Below are positions 25,501 to 33,084 of a stretch of 64,000 bases of DNA, one piece after another. The position numbers and the translations under genes are program-made. Source of the stretch: JBHGAV01 sp041946685 (GTDB lineage Bacteria; Acidobacteriota; Terriglobia; Bryobacterales; Bryobacteraceae); assembly GCA_041946685.1 (NCBI GenBank), contig JBHGAV010000009.1:24325-88324 (forward strand), given 5' to 3'. The notes beneath the pieces are model-generated. The model ran no database searches and was not told where the DNA came from. It saw nothing but the letters and a program-made list of their open reading frames with translations. Numbering within the stretch: the stretch's first letter is position 1; each line of letters begins with the position of its first letter.

Positions 25501-26199
25501 CTCCGCGCGAAGCTCTCCGAAGCGGCGCGCCTTGGACGCTTGCCGTTTCAACGAGTTGACCTGCCGGCTAACCTCTTCGAGAATGTCGAAGACCCGGGCA
25601 AGATTCTGCTTGGCGCCCTCGAGCCTGGCCTCCGCCAACCGCCGCTTCGTCTTGAATTTGGTGATCCCGGCCGCCTCCTCGATCACCGCGCGCCGGTCTT
25701 GCGGGCGGGAACTGAGGATCTGCCCGATGCGGCCCTGTTCGATGATGGCGTAGCACTCCGGACCCAGCCCCGTGCCCAGGAAGATGTCCTGGATGTCGCG
25801 CAGGCGGGCCGGCTGGCCGTCGACCAGGTACTCGCTCTCGCCTGAGCGGAACAGGCGCCGCGTGATCACGATCTCCGACGCCCGCGCCTTTCCCTCCACC
25901 GGCGCCTGCCCCGGCAGTTCGGCGTGCACTTCCGGGTCTACCAGCGACATCGTCACCGAAGCCATCCCGACGGGTTTGCGTTCGCGGGTGCCGGCGAAGA
26001 TCACATCCTCCATCCGGCTTCCGCGCAAGGACTTGGCGGACTGCTCCCCAAGCACCCAACTGATGGCGTCGCTCAGGTTGGACTTGCCGCAGCCGTTGGG
26101 GCCGACCACGGCGATGATTCCGCTGCCGTTGAAGCGCACCTCCGTGCGATCACAGAACGACTTAAACCCTTGCAGCTCCAACCGCTTCAGTTTGAGCAA
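22534..26199 (-). CDS. smc: Chromosome segregation protein SMC
   Basis: 1221 residues, slightly longer than the usual 1150-1200. Walker A is in VVGPNGCGKSNLSDAISWVLGE (about residues 31-50), followed by two long coiled coils, a hinge of about 120 residues near 520-640, the ABC signature LLSGGEKALTALALL and Walker B FCIFDEVDAPLDEPN. It forms condensin with ScpA and ScpB, which are not in the window. The C-terminus ends with a proline-rich tail, QPPPPPPAESVGAALPA, that is not conserved in SMC and is probably disordered. Confidence 0.98.
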   Translation of the reverse strand: MLKLKRLELQGFKSFCDRTEVRFNGSGIIAVVGPNGCGKSNLSDAISWVLGEQSAKSLRGSRMEDVIFAGTRERKPVGMASVTMSLVDPEVHAELPGQAPVEGKARASEIVITRRLFRSGESEYLVDGQPARLRDIQDIFLGTGLGPECYAIIEQGRIGQILSSRPQDRRAVIEEAAGITKFKTKRRLAEARLEGAKQNLARVFDILEEVSRQVNSLKRQASKARRFGELRAEMDAQLRRLLSGRYRVLEREAAKTALDLNLAATEAQNAASRVAEEDAAHGRLQAESYEKEKRLTEARRRLADLKLEAERTRGKLESQAQQIASIETRLTQGEGESLDLEARAKGFESELGAQTQRMAELECEMDSARKRLALKTAGREQLQEWVREAERKIESSRQNVLRLLGEASALKNQLAQVSEYLAGIEREKAKIRKEEHTALADLEWLAASRDDLSRRRAERQSELESIAGRRRQAEADLADRRGKAAEARQRLDALRSEYSTVKARKDSLDEILSHRAYTTEAVKRLFSTVGEGQAGGLRLTGVLADFVEVDPAHEKAAEEFLHDELEYVIVDGWTQAEQGINLLRSDLEGRATFLVHPESGANLGEERSSEPPLGPETGIVARLSDVLRLTNGLTHAPAELLPRLARCFLAEDRSSARRLALQYPAYHFLAPDGVCYSGYAVSGGKKTGSGPLALKRELRELAGAVAARQREIESLTRLLEGLEQEASALEQDVEQLRSLQQGQEKEALAIEHEMRKLADETAKANSKLSLARLELGRLDQEFERAVVQQSTTQLGITEKEQSRQQEETALETARESLERLQGEVARVGEEYAALRAELAGLEERGRAEQASRARLEGQHREVERRRQELAQELERLGIERARLLSDNIELDQRAAALVGEMGAAEQEVERLAAGETSLRETLAALEESLRMSRLQAQEARDRRSEIEVALVKLQSELKFLDETSHKELNLPVAEVAGEDETVPDEIGMAEIQDRYDDIKARIEALGPVNPQALEEYQEAQQRYDFLNTQRQDLLDSIRDTEKAIQEIDVETRRRFSDAFEKINANFREMFQILFGGGTGEMRLTDEANAAESGIEIVASPPGKRLQNVLLLSGGEKALTALALLMAVFRFQPSPFCIFDEVDAPLDEPNIQRLTKLLKEMSAHTQFIIITHAKRTMEAAEALYGVTMQEPGVSKLVSVHLDRKTQPPPPPPAESVGAALPA

Positions 26200-26363
26200 A
26201 GCGTCTACTCTCTTTCGTCGCTCAGAGTTTCCGCGCGCCTCGGCGGCGGCTCGGGGGATACCTACATCCTAAGGCCAGAAGGGCAAAAAGTAAAGCCGTA
26301 TACCATATGCGGGGTCTAATGGCTGGCGGGTCCCACATTTCGTAGCCCCCCCGCCGTGGTGCC

Positions 26364-26792
26364 CTAATGCCCCCCTTTGTGAACCCTGTCGACAGCTTCG
26401 GCCAGTTCCTGCTGGATGGCGGGCATCACGTCGGCCATATACGCGGTGAACTTCCTTGAGACGGACCGGCCCTCGGGGGAGCCGTAGAAGGCCGCCAGGG
26501 CGTTGATCTCCTTGACGGTGAAGTGCTTGACGATCGCTTCCAGGGTGATCTTTTCGATCTTCTCCGAGGTGATCACCTCGGCCAGGGTCTTCCTGAACTC
26601 CTCGCGGCGTTCCTCGGGCAACTGCCCTGCCAACTGGTCCAGGCTGCCGCCGACCATTTCCATCGGCGGCACCGTCTTCAGATACCGCCGGGCGGCAGCC
26701 AGGCGGGCCGCAGGAGAGTCGGACCCAGCCTGAGGAAGCGCGGGATAGGACCCGGCACACAGAAACACGATGGCGACGGCAAGTCTTCGCAT
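26364..26792 (-). CDS. Secreted DUF2059-like protein
   Basis: 142 residues with a signal peptide (MRRLAVAIVFLCAGSYPALPQA). The mature domain is helical. The stretch ITLEAIVKHFTVKEINALAAFYGSPEGRSVSRKF is the hallmark of the DUF2059 family of periplasmic proteins of unknown function, which often end with a short unstructured tail as here. The start ATG is chosen because the signal peptide begins there. It follows the receiver gene on the same strand with a 69-bp gap. Confidence 0.85.
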   Translation of the reverse strand: MRRLAVAIVFLCAGSYPALPQAGSDSPAARLAAARRYLKTVPPMEMVGGSLDQLAGQLPEERREEFRKTLAEVITSEKIEKITLEAIVKHFTVKEINALAAFYGSPEGRSVSRKFTAYMADVMPAIQQELAEAVDRVHKGGH

Positions 26793-26861
26793 ACAGGTGG
26801 GACGTCCAGACCCGTCCTCCAGAGTACGCTCGAATGCCGGGGGATACAACGTGCAGGCAGC

Positions 26862-27317
26862 CTAGGACGATCTGCGCGCGGCTGCCGCGGTCGCCTTCCG
26901 CTGGGAGCGGACCGGTTTCCTGATGCTCTGCCTCAGGAGGCGGGAGACGGCGCGTATCAGGTGCGCGACCTCGTTCGGCCCCTTGGCAAGAACCACGTCG
27001 GCGCCGGTCGAGGCCTCCGTGAGACCCATGGCTTCGACGTACGCGGAAAGCAAGATCACGGGAACACCGGGCTCCAAACCACGAATCTTCTGGATCAACT
27101 CCGACCCGGTCATCTTGCCCATCTTGTATTCGGTGATAACGAGTTCGAATCCGGAACCCGAAAGCTGCTCCCACGCTTGCTCGCCGCTGGAAGCAGTCGT
27201 CACCCGGCAGCCAAGCTCCTCCAGAATCGCTTTGCGGGCCGCCAAGCCGCTGTGGTTGTGGTTGATGAGAAGGACGCGCGCTGAACAGGCGCTGGAACGA
27301 GAACCTGAATTACTCAT
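26862..27317 (-). CDS. Stand-alone receiver domain with altered phosphorylation site
   Basis: 151 residues: one receiver domain (about residues 14-133) and a basic, Ala-rich tail (KPVRSQRKATAAAARRSS), with no output domain. Three conserved positions deviate. The usual acidic pair is replaced by N19-H20 in LLINHNHSG. The phosphoacceptor Asp is Glu (E63, in LVITEYKMGKMTG). The Ser/Thr and Lys of the switch remain (LLSAY, VLAKGP). Glu here often mimics a phosphorylated state, so the protein may be locked on or act as a pseudo-receiver. No kinase gene is adjacent. Confidence 0.85.
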   Translation of the reverse strand: MSNSGSRSSACSARVLLINHNHSGLAARKAILEELGCRVTTASSGEQAWEQLSGSGFELVITEYKMGKMTGSELIQKIRGLEPGVPVILLSAYVEAMGLTEASTGADVVLAKGPNEVAHLIRAVSRLLRQSIRKPVRSQRKATAAAARRSS

Positions 27318-27419
27318 CGGGACTACGCGAAATTAGCAGAACCCGAAACACCCTGTCAATCGTTTCGTAACGATGTGCAGCGTTTGGAGATCGAGGGCTT
27401 GACTTCTTGGCGTCCTTTG

Positions 27420-28532
27420 CTATTCGACGGGCCGCGGCGCCGTATACCCCGACTTGGCGATGATGGTGTACTTCACGGTCTTGTTCTTCTCATCCACCAC
27501 CCGTAAGGGTTTGTTGGTCGCAGGATCGACGAGTTCCACCTTGATCCTACGGAACTTGCCATCGCGGGCCGTGTTGGTGGGGTGGTAGGTGATGCTGTAC
27601 TGGTTCCTCAACGAGTCGGCGATCGCCCGAAAGATGCCGGGAAACTCGGTCTCAAATCGCGGGAAGAACGCCTGGCCGCCCGTTTCCGACGCAAACGTGC
27701 GCATCTGGTTGTCGGCCTGAAGGAAATCCAGCGACGCGATGGGGCCCAGGTATCCATACGCCTCCATGTAGATGCGGATCGCCTGCATCAGGCCTACGGC
27801 GTAGATCGGGACGCCGGCATTTTGAAGAGCCTTGCGCGTCTCCCCGAAGGTTTTCCGGCTGAAGGTATCGATTCCGGAGGACAGCAGCACAATCGCCTTG
27901 CGGCCCTCGATGCCGCTCATGCGGTCGGCGGTATCCGTGATGGCATCATATAGATTGGCCTCCGAATAGGAGGCAATGTTGAGCCTCCGCATCGCCTCGT
28001 ACGCCTGCCGCCGGTCGGTGGAGAAGTCCGAGAGGATCTCGGGCCGCATGTCGTAGGCCACGACCGCCAGGTAGTCGTCCGGCTTCAGTCCCTCAATGAA
28101 GGTGTAGGCGGCCTGCAAGGTCTCATACCAGGTCGCGCTCCAGTAGCTCTGGAACAGGTTGCTGAACTCGATCACCAGGCACACCGTCATGGGCGCCTCG
28201 CCGACCTCGAACGTGGCGATCTGCTGAGGAACGTTGTCCTCGAGAACACGGAAGTTGCCGCGGGGGATGTTCGGTATGAAGCGTCCCCGGTTGTCAAGCA
28301 CGGCGACATCCAGGGCCACGGTGGTGACGTCAGAGCGGAACACCGGAGCCCCCGCCGGCAGATCCGGCTTCCTGCCGAATTCCGAGGGGATCTTGGGAGC
28401 CTCCGCTTCTTTCTCGGCCGTCTTGGCTTTCGGCCTGGCTACGGTCTCCGCGCCCTCTCGGGTTGGTCCCTGCTGAGCCCAGACCACGCAGAGCAACACA
28501 ACGAACCCTGCCAGCAGCGCAATTCGTCTCAT
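27420..28532 (-). CDS. Secreted VWFA-related protein (acidobacterial family)
   Basis: 370 residues. A signal peptide (LLAGFVVLLCVVWAQQG) is followed by a proline/lysine-rich linker, then a von Willebrand factor A fold of the type seen in Acidobacteria (TIGR03436-like). Characteristic segments are VLDNRGRFIPNIPRGNFRVLEDNVPQQIATF, MTVCLVIEFSN, YDAITDTADRM, AIVLLSSGIDTFSRKTF and YSITYHPTN. The usual metal-binding DxSxS is not evident (IEFSN at that position), as is often so in this family. The start ATG is chosen because the signal peptide begins there. Ligand unknown. Confidence 0.9.
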   Translation of the reverse strand: MRRIALLAGFVVLLCVVWAQQGPTREGAETVARPKAKTAEKEAEAPKIPSEFGRKPDLPAGAPVFRSDVTTVALDVAVLDNRGRFIPNIPRGNFRVLEDNVPQQIATFEVGEAPMTVCLVIEFSNLFQSYWSATWYETLQAAYTFIEGLKPDDYLAVVAYDMRPEILSDFSTDRRQAYEAMRRLNIASYSEANLYDAITDTADRMSGIEGRKAIVLLSSGIDTFSRKTFGETRKALQNAGVPIYAVGLMQAIRIYMEAYGYLGPIASLDFLQADNQMRTFASETGGQAFFPRFETEFPGIFRAIADSLRNQYSITYHPTNTARDGKFRRIKVELVDPATNKPLRVVDEKNKTVKYTIIAKSGYTAPRPVE

Positions 28533-28585
28533 GGCGTACCCGCTCCTACCTTCGACTATAACAGGAGGGGCCGGCAGCGGCGATT

Positions 28586-29347
28586 CTAGTTGACCCAGCG
28601 GTCGGGGCGGTCCGATTCCCGCCGCCGCATGTAGACCTCGAAGCGCTTCTTGGCGCGCTGGCGCTTCCAGGTGTGGTACTGGCGGCGGAGCGGCTCGACC
28701 AGGCCGCGTCCGAAGCGCAACTTCTTCAGGTACAGGAAGCCGATGAGCATGCCGCCCAGGTGCGCCACATAGCTGACTCCGCCTCCGCTTGGCCCGAAGG
28801 AACCCAGCAGGGATATGGCGCCGAGGATCATCACGAAGTACTTGGCCTTGATGGGAAAAAGGAAGCCGAACAGCAGGATGCGCTCCGAGTACAAAATCCC
28901 ATACGCCAGCAGCAGGCCGAACAAGGCCCCCGACGACCCTATGGTGCGGGTGTCCAGCGAGCCGAAAAACACGTTGGCGAGCACAACGCACAGACCCGCG
29001 CCGATGCCGCAGGTGAAGTAGAACTTCAGGAAGTACTTCGTTCCCCAATCCCGCTCCAGGTCCGATCCGATCAGCCACAGGGTCAGCATGTTCCAGAGGA
29101 TATGGCTGAAGCCGCGCGGATCGTGCAGGAACATGTAGGTCACGAGCTGCCACACGGCGGGCAGCGTGATCACCGCCCTGGGCCACAAGCCGAAGTCGTT
29201 GAACGCAAAGCCGTAGCCGGTGGCCGTCGCGAAGTAGGTCAGAACGAAGATGCCGCAGTTGGTGATGAGCAGCCACTTCACGCCCGGGGGCAATCCGCCA
29301 GGGCGCGAAAAGGAGGTAGACCACGGATTGCGAAGCGTGCCCGGCAT
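28586..29347 (-). CDS. Rhomboid-family intramembrane serine protease
   Basis: 253 residues with 6-7 membrane helices. The catalytic Ser is in GSSGALFGLL and the catalytic His in SYVAHLGGMLIGFLYL. LHDPRGFSHILWNMLTLWLIG carries the HxxxN-type motif preceding the fold. The C-terminal end is a charged cytoplasmic tail (YHTWKRQRAKKRFEVYMRRRESDR). It probably cleaves membrane proteins; the substrate is unknown. The start overlaps the stop of the 86-residue gene upstream by one base (TAATG). Confidence 0.92.
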   Translation of the reverse strand: MPGTLRNPWSTSFSRPGGLPPGVKWLLITNCGIFVLTYFATATGYGFAFNDFGLWPRAVITLPAVWQLVTYMFLHDPRGFSHILWNMLTLWLIGSDLERDWGTKYFLKFYFTCGIGAGLCVVLANVFFGSLDTRTIGSSGALFGLLLAYGILYSERILLFGFLFPIKAKYFVMILGAISLLGSFGPSGGGVSYVAHLGGMLIGFLYLKKLRFGRGLVEPLRRQYHTWKRQRAKKRFEVYMRRRESDRPDRWVN

Positions 29348-29607
29348 TACTGAGCCAAACCGGTTCTGGCTTGGACCACGCGCAGCAGCAGCGCCAGCGC
29401 CATCCAGACCTGCCAGTGGGAGAAGAGCCCGCCCGAAATGGCGAACCGGCCCGTCCAATCCAGGTCGCAACCGAGCCGCCAAAACGCCATCGTCAGCGCC
29501 AGCGCCGACGCCGGATTCAGCCAACGGCGCAACCGCAGAAAAGCCGCCCCTTGCGGCTCGGACCCAGTCCGGATACCCCCCAGGCTGATCCGGATTCTAA
29601 CCTTCAT
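29347..29607 (-). CDS. Small membrane protein upstream of rhomboid
   Basis: 86 residues from ATG 29607. The N-terminal part is basic (MKVRIRISLGG...RLRRWL), and the second half has two hydrophobic segments (PASALALTMAFWRLG and HWQVWMALALLLRVV). Function unknown. Evidence that it is real: the TAATG overlap with the rhomboid start, a consistent membrane-protein composition, and its position in a divergent intergenic region. No strong ribosome binding site is seen. Confidence 0.6.
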   Translation of the reverse strand: MKVRIRISLGGIRTGSEPQGAAFLRLRRWLNPASALALTMAFWRLGCDLDWTGRFAISGGLFSHWQVWMALALLLRVVQARTGLAQ

Positions 29608-29682
29608 ATTCCCAATTCTACAGAAAGCGCGGTAAATTGTGGAGTGGCGCAGGTCGCCAACACCAATAAATCGGAGCGGAAT

Positions 29683-30828
29683 ATGCGAAAGATTAGGGCA
29701 GCCATGATTGGAGCCGGATTCATGGGACGCGTGCACACCGAAGCGGTCCGGCGGCTGGGCAACGTCGAGGTGGCAATGGTGGCTGGAGTCTCGGAGGAGG
29801 AGGCGCGCACCTTCGGAGGGAGCGTGGGTATCGAGCGCACGACGGGGGACTACCGCCGCGCGGTTGAAGATCCGGACATTGATGCCGTCCACGTGTGCAC
29901 GCCCAACGCGCTGCACCACGCAGTTGCGATGGCGGCCATGCAGGCCGGCAAGCATGTCCTGTGCGAGAAGCCGCTTGCCCTGTCCGTCGCCCAAGCCCGG
30001 GAGATGGTGGAACTGGCGAAGAAGACGGGGCTGGCCAACTGCGTCAATCACAACCTCCGCTACTATCCCGTCGTGCAGCACGTGCGCCGGATGATCGAGA
30101 GCGGAGAACTGGGGGAGATCCTGATCGCGCAGGGCACCTATTCTCAGGACTGGCTGCTGTACGACACCGACTACAACTGGCGCATTGAGTCCAAAGACAA
30201 CGGCGCCCTCCGCGCCATGGGCGATATCGGCTCCCACTGGATGGACATGGTCCAGCACTTGACGGGACTGAAGATCACGTCCCTGTGCGCGGACCTGGCT
30301 ATCTTCCACAAGACGCGCAAGAAGCCCAAGTTCGCGGTGGAGACGTTCACCGGCAAGCGCCTCCGGGCGGAGGACTACGACGAGATCCCCATCGACACCG
30401 ACGACTTCGGCGCCGTCTTGTTCCGGCTGGGCGACCGCGCCCGCGGCGCATTCACGGTGAGCCAGATGTCGGCCGGCTGCAAGAACCGGTTCCAATTCGA
30501 GATTTTCGGCTCCAAGGCCGGCGTCATCTGGAACCAGGAGAGCCCCGACCAGCTTTGGATCGGCCAGCGCAACTCGCCCAATCAGATGATCGTGAAGGAC
30601 CCATCGCTCCTGGACTCCAAGGCGGCCACCTACGCCGACCTGCCCGGCGGGCACAGCGAGGGCTACGACGACGCGCACAAGCAGGTGTTCCGACGCTTCT
30701 ACCGCAGGGTGGCCGATCCGGCGGCGCCGGTCGATTATCCCACGTTCGAGGACGGGCTCTGGGGTATGCAGTTGCTGGAGAAGGTGCTCGAAAGCGTCGC
30801 CCGCCGCGGATGGGTGGACACGCAGTAG
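29683..30828 (+). CDS. Gfo/Idh/MocA-family oxidoreductase
   Basis: 381 residues. NAD(P)-binding motif AAMIGAGFMGRVHTEAV at the N-terminus, catalytic CEKPLALS with the Lys of EKP near residue 95, and a C-terminal substrate domain with MGDIGSHWMDMVQHLTG (the conserved His). Such enzymes oxidise or reduce sugars or inositols at one carbon. The start ATG has GGAG about 7 bases upstream. It precedes a Hyi-type isomerase gene by 28 bp, so the pair probably degrades a sugar derivative. Confidence 0.94.
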   Translation: MRKIRAAMIGAGFMGRVHTEAVRRLGNVEVAMVAGVSEEEARTFGGSVGIERTTGDYRRAVEDPDIDAVHVCTPNALHHAVAMAAMQAGKHVLCEKPLALSVAQAREMVELAKKTGLANCVNHNLRYYPVVQHVRRMIESGELGEILIAQGTYSQDWLLYDTDYNWRIESKDNGALRAMGDIGSHWMDMVQHLTGLKITSLCADLAIFHKTRKKPKFAVETFTGKRLRAEDYDEIPIDTDDFGAVLFRLGDRARGAFTVSQMSAGCKNRFQFEIFGSKAGVIWNQESPDQLWIGQRNSPNQMIVKDPSLLDSKAATYADLPGGHSEGYDDAHKQVFRRFYRRVADPAAPVDYPTFEDGLWGMQLLEKVLESVARRGWVDTQ

Positions 30829-30856
30829 CCGAACCGCCTTCTGAAAGGATGATCCG

Positions 30857-31645
30857 ATGCCCAAGTTCGCAGCGAATCTGTCGATGATGTTCAATGAAGT
30901 TGCGTTCCTGGATCGCTTTGCGGCGGCGGCGGCGGCCGGCTTCAAGGGTGTGGAGTACCTGTTCCCTTACGAGCACCCTGTCGAGGAGATTGCGGCGCGG
31001 CTCAACGAATACGGACTCGAGAACGTGCTGTTCAACCTGCCGCCGGGAGACTGGGCCGCGGGCGATCGGGGGACCACCTGCGTGCCCGGCCGGGAGGAGG
31101 AGTTCCGGGCCGGAGTCGCCAAGGCGATTGCTTATGCGACTCGCCTTGGAGTGCGCCGCATCCACGCGATGGCGGGCCTTGCGCCGGCGGATGCCGACCC
31201 GGCGGCCCTGGAGGCGACTTACATCTCCAACCTCCGCTACGCCGCCGACCAGCTAGCTCCGCACGGGATCACCCTGCTTATCGAACCCATCAACACGCGT
31301 GACATCCCGCGCTTCTATCTCAACACCCAGGCTCAGTCCTTCGCCACGTGCCTGGCGGTCGGCCGGCCCAACATCAAGATGCAGATGGATCTTTACCACA
31401 TGCAGATCGTGGAAGGGGATCTGGAGATGAAGCTGCGGAAGTACGCGCCGCAGTGCGGACACATCCAGGTCGCCGGCGTGCCCAAGCGGCAGGAGCCGGA
31501 TGCCGGCGAAGTCAACTACACACATCTGTTCCAGGTCATCGACGAGATCGGCTACGAAGGCTGGATCGGCTGCGAATACAAGCCCGCCGGCAAGACGCTT
31601 GACGGCCTGGGGTGGTGGAAGAGAGCGAGCGGCTTGACTTCTTGA
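30857..31645 (+). CDS. hyi: Hydroxypyruvate isomerase-like TIM barrel
   Basis: 262 residues, the usual size of Hyi/OtnI. The N-terminus PKFAANLSMMFNEVAFLDRFAAAAAAGFKGVEYLFPYE is typical of Hyi, followed by LLIEPINTRDIPRFYLNT, MQMDLYHMQIVEGDL, GHIQVAGVPKRQEPDAGEVNY and IGCEYKPAG, which place the acidic and His metal ligands. It may convert hydroxypyruvate to tartronate semialdehyde or act as 2-oxo-tetronate isomerase; the sequence does not distinguish these. It lies downstream of the Gfo/Idh/MocA gene. Confidence 0.9.
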   Translation: MPKFAANLSMMFNEVAFLDRFAAAAAAGFKGVEYLFPYEHPVEEIAARLNEYGLENVLFNLPPGDWAAGDRGTTCVPGREEEFRAGVAKAIAYATRLGVRRIHAMAGLAPADADPAALEATYISNLRYAADQLAPHGITLLIEPINTRDIPRFYLNTQAQSFATCLAVGRPNIKMQMDLYHMQIVEGDLEMKLRKYAPQCGHIQVAGVPKRQEPDAGEVNYTHLFQVIDEIGYEGWIGCEYKPAGKTLDGLGWWKRASGLTS

Positions 31646-31647
31646 TC

Positions 31648-31824
31648 CTAGGCTTGGGTCTGTGTGGGCGTGTCCGGGACTTTCACAAGCTCCCAGTAGC
31701 CGCGGCCGCACAGATTCCGGCATTGGGGAAACTGTTTGCCCTTCTCGAAACGCTCGGGCCGCTTGCAGACGGTGCACCAGTAAACGCCGTCAGAGGGGAC
31801 CTCGGTTCCAGGCTTATGATTCAT
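31648..31824 (-). CDS. 58-residue zinc-ribbon-like protein
   Basis: Translates as MNHKPGTEVPSDGVYWC... with CxxC at C17/C20 and CxxxC at C35/C39, a compact zinc ribbon, then a short tail. A strong GAAAGGAGAG ribosome binding site precedes the ATG. The first 11 bp overlap the end of gph. Its 3' end abuts the convergent hyi gene with a 2-bp gap. Function unknown; many such small proteins bind zinc or mediate protein contacts. Confidence 0.75.
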   Translation of the reverse strand: MNHKPGTEVPSDGVYWCTVCKRPERFEKGKQFPQCRNLCGRGYWELVKVPDTPTQTQA

Positions 31825-32497
31825 GCTTCTCTCCTTTCGGGCGGCGTCCGGAAATGACCATATCCGCCAGTTGTTCCATGCGGTCCACCGTGAAGTCGGG
31901 GGGCTGCTCGCGGAACCCTTCCGGCTGGAAGCCGTAGGTCACTCCGCAGACCGGGACTCCGGCGTTACGCGCGGTCAGTACGTCCACTGCGCTGTCGCCG
32001 ACGATCAGCGCCTCCCCGGCAGGTACGCGCGCCTCGGAGAGCAGAGCATACACGCCCGCCGGGTCGGGTTTCTTCTGTTCGAAGCTGTTGCCGCCGTAGA
32101 CGCGGAAGAAATGACCGCCGACGCCGAGGCCGGCCAGGATGTCCTGGCTGAAGCGGACAGGTTTGTTGGTGAGCACGCTGAGGCGGACGCCCGCCTCCCT
32201 CAGGCGATCGAGCGAATCGCGCACACCGGGGTAGAGCGCGGTGAAGTCGAGCATGTGCTCCCGGTAGTATCCCAGGAAATACTCCAGGGCCTTCTGGATC
32301 TCGTCGTCGCTGAAGTCCGGCCCCATGGACTTTCGTATGAGGGTGACAACGCCGTTCCCTACGTAGGAGTACACGAGTTCGTTGTCCAGCGCCTCGAAGC
32401 CGAAATGCTTCCGCGTGGCATTCACCGAGTGCGCCAGATCCAGCTTGGAGTCGACCAGGGTTCCGTCCAGGTCAAAGATGATCAAATCGACGGCCAA
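31814..32497 (-). CDS. gph: Phosphoglycolate phosphatase-like HAD hydrolase
   Basis: 227 residues. HAD motifs I (DLDGTLVDS), II (SVLTNKP), III (Lys in KKPDP) and IV (GDSAVDVLTARNAG) are all present, with a C1 cap typical of the Gph branch. It hydrolyses 2-phosphoglycolate or a similar small phosphomonoester. The start is TTG: an upstream TGA lies two codons earlier and no ATG is in frame. It follows cvpA by 20 bp and overlaps the zinc-ribbon gene. Confidence 0.9.
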   Translation of the reverse strand: MAVDLIIFDLDGTLVDSKLDLAHSVNATRKHFGFEALDNELVYSYVGNGVVTLIRKSMGPDFSDDEIQKALEYFLGYYREHMLDFTALYPGVRDSLDRLREAGVRLSVLTNKPVRFSQDILAGLGVGGHFFRVYGGNSFEQKKPDPAGVYALLSEARVPAGEALIVGDSAVDVLTARNAGVPVCGVTYGFQPEGFREQPPDFTVDRMEQLADMVISGRRPKGEKHES

Positions 32498-32517
32498 ATT
32501 TCATCGTAACATCCACC

Positions 32518-33084
32518 CTAGATGCTCTGGCCGTCCTTCTTGCCGCGGACTTTCTCGACCAGCTCCCGCCAGGCCTCCTTCACCTTCTGGTAGCTGTCGA
32601 AAACGGCTTCCCGGACCTCCCGGGGAGCCAGGTGTGCGCACAGGTGCGCCGTGTCGATCATGTACGGCGCGATGCGCGAACGCACCACCGACTGGGGCGG
32701 TGGCTTGGGCGTGAACGCCAGAAGCGCCAGCACCAGGGCGATGGCCAGCACCAGGCCGCGCAGCAAGCCGAAGACTCCCCCCAGCAGCCGGTCGAGCCAA
32801 CTCAGTCCGGCCCACTTGAACAGCATGCCTAGGAGCTTCCCGACGATCGCTCCCGCAGTCAAAACCACCACGAAGATGGCCAGGAAGCCGAGAAAGTTGG
32901 CGATGCCCTTGTGGCTTACATAGGGGAGCAGAAACGAGCCCGCTGAGCCATAGAACCAGAGCGCGCAGAGGAACCCCACGACCGCCGAGAACAGGCCGAC
33001 CGCCAGCTTGGCAAAACCCTTGGCGATTCCACTTGCCAGGGAGGCGGCGAAGATCACGATCAGGAGAATGTCGAGCCAGTTCAA
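32518..33084 (-). CDS. cvpA: CvpA-family membrane protein
   Basis: 188 residues with four hydrophobic helices (LDILLIVIFAASLASGIAKGFAKLAVGLFSA at the start), GLSWLDRLLGGVFGLLRGLVLA being the family signature, and a charged C-terminal tail. The family is named for colicin V production but its cellular role is broader and unclear. TTG is used as start, overlapping the purC stop by 4 bp (TTGA). It is in a purC-cvpA-gph order, as in other genomes. Confidence 0.9.
   Translation of the reverse strand: MNWLDILLIVIFAASLASGIAKGFAKLAVGLFSAVVGFLCALWFYGSAGSFLLPYVSHKGIANFLGFLAIFVVVLTAGAIVGKLLGMLFKWAGLSWLDRLLGGVFGLLRGLVLAIALVLALLAFTPKPPPQSVVRSRIAPYMIDTAHLCAHLAPREVREAVFDSYQKVKEAWRELVEKVRGKKDGQSI

Noticed and set aside
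27399..27412. The string GGCTTGACTTCTTG occurs here and again near 31631
   Set aside because: The second copy is the coding end of the hyi gene and the two loci share no other sequence, so chance is likely.
29347..30945. Long minus-strand frame of 532 residues opposite the Gfo/Idh/MocA gene
   Set aside because: Only its last 86 codons look like a gene; the rest is the antisense of a clear oxidoreductase.
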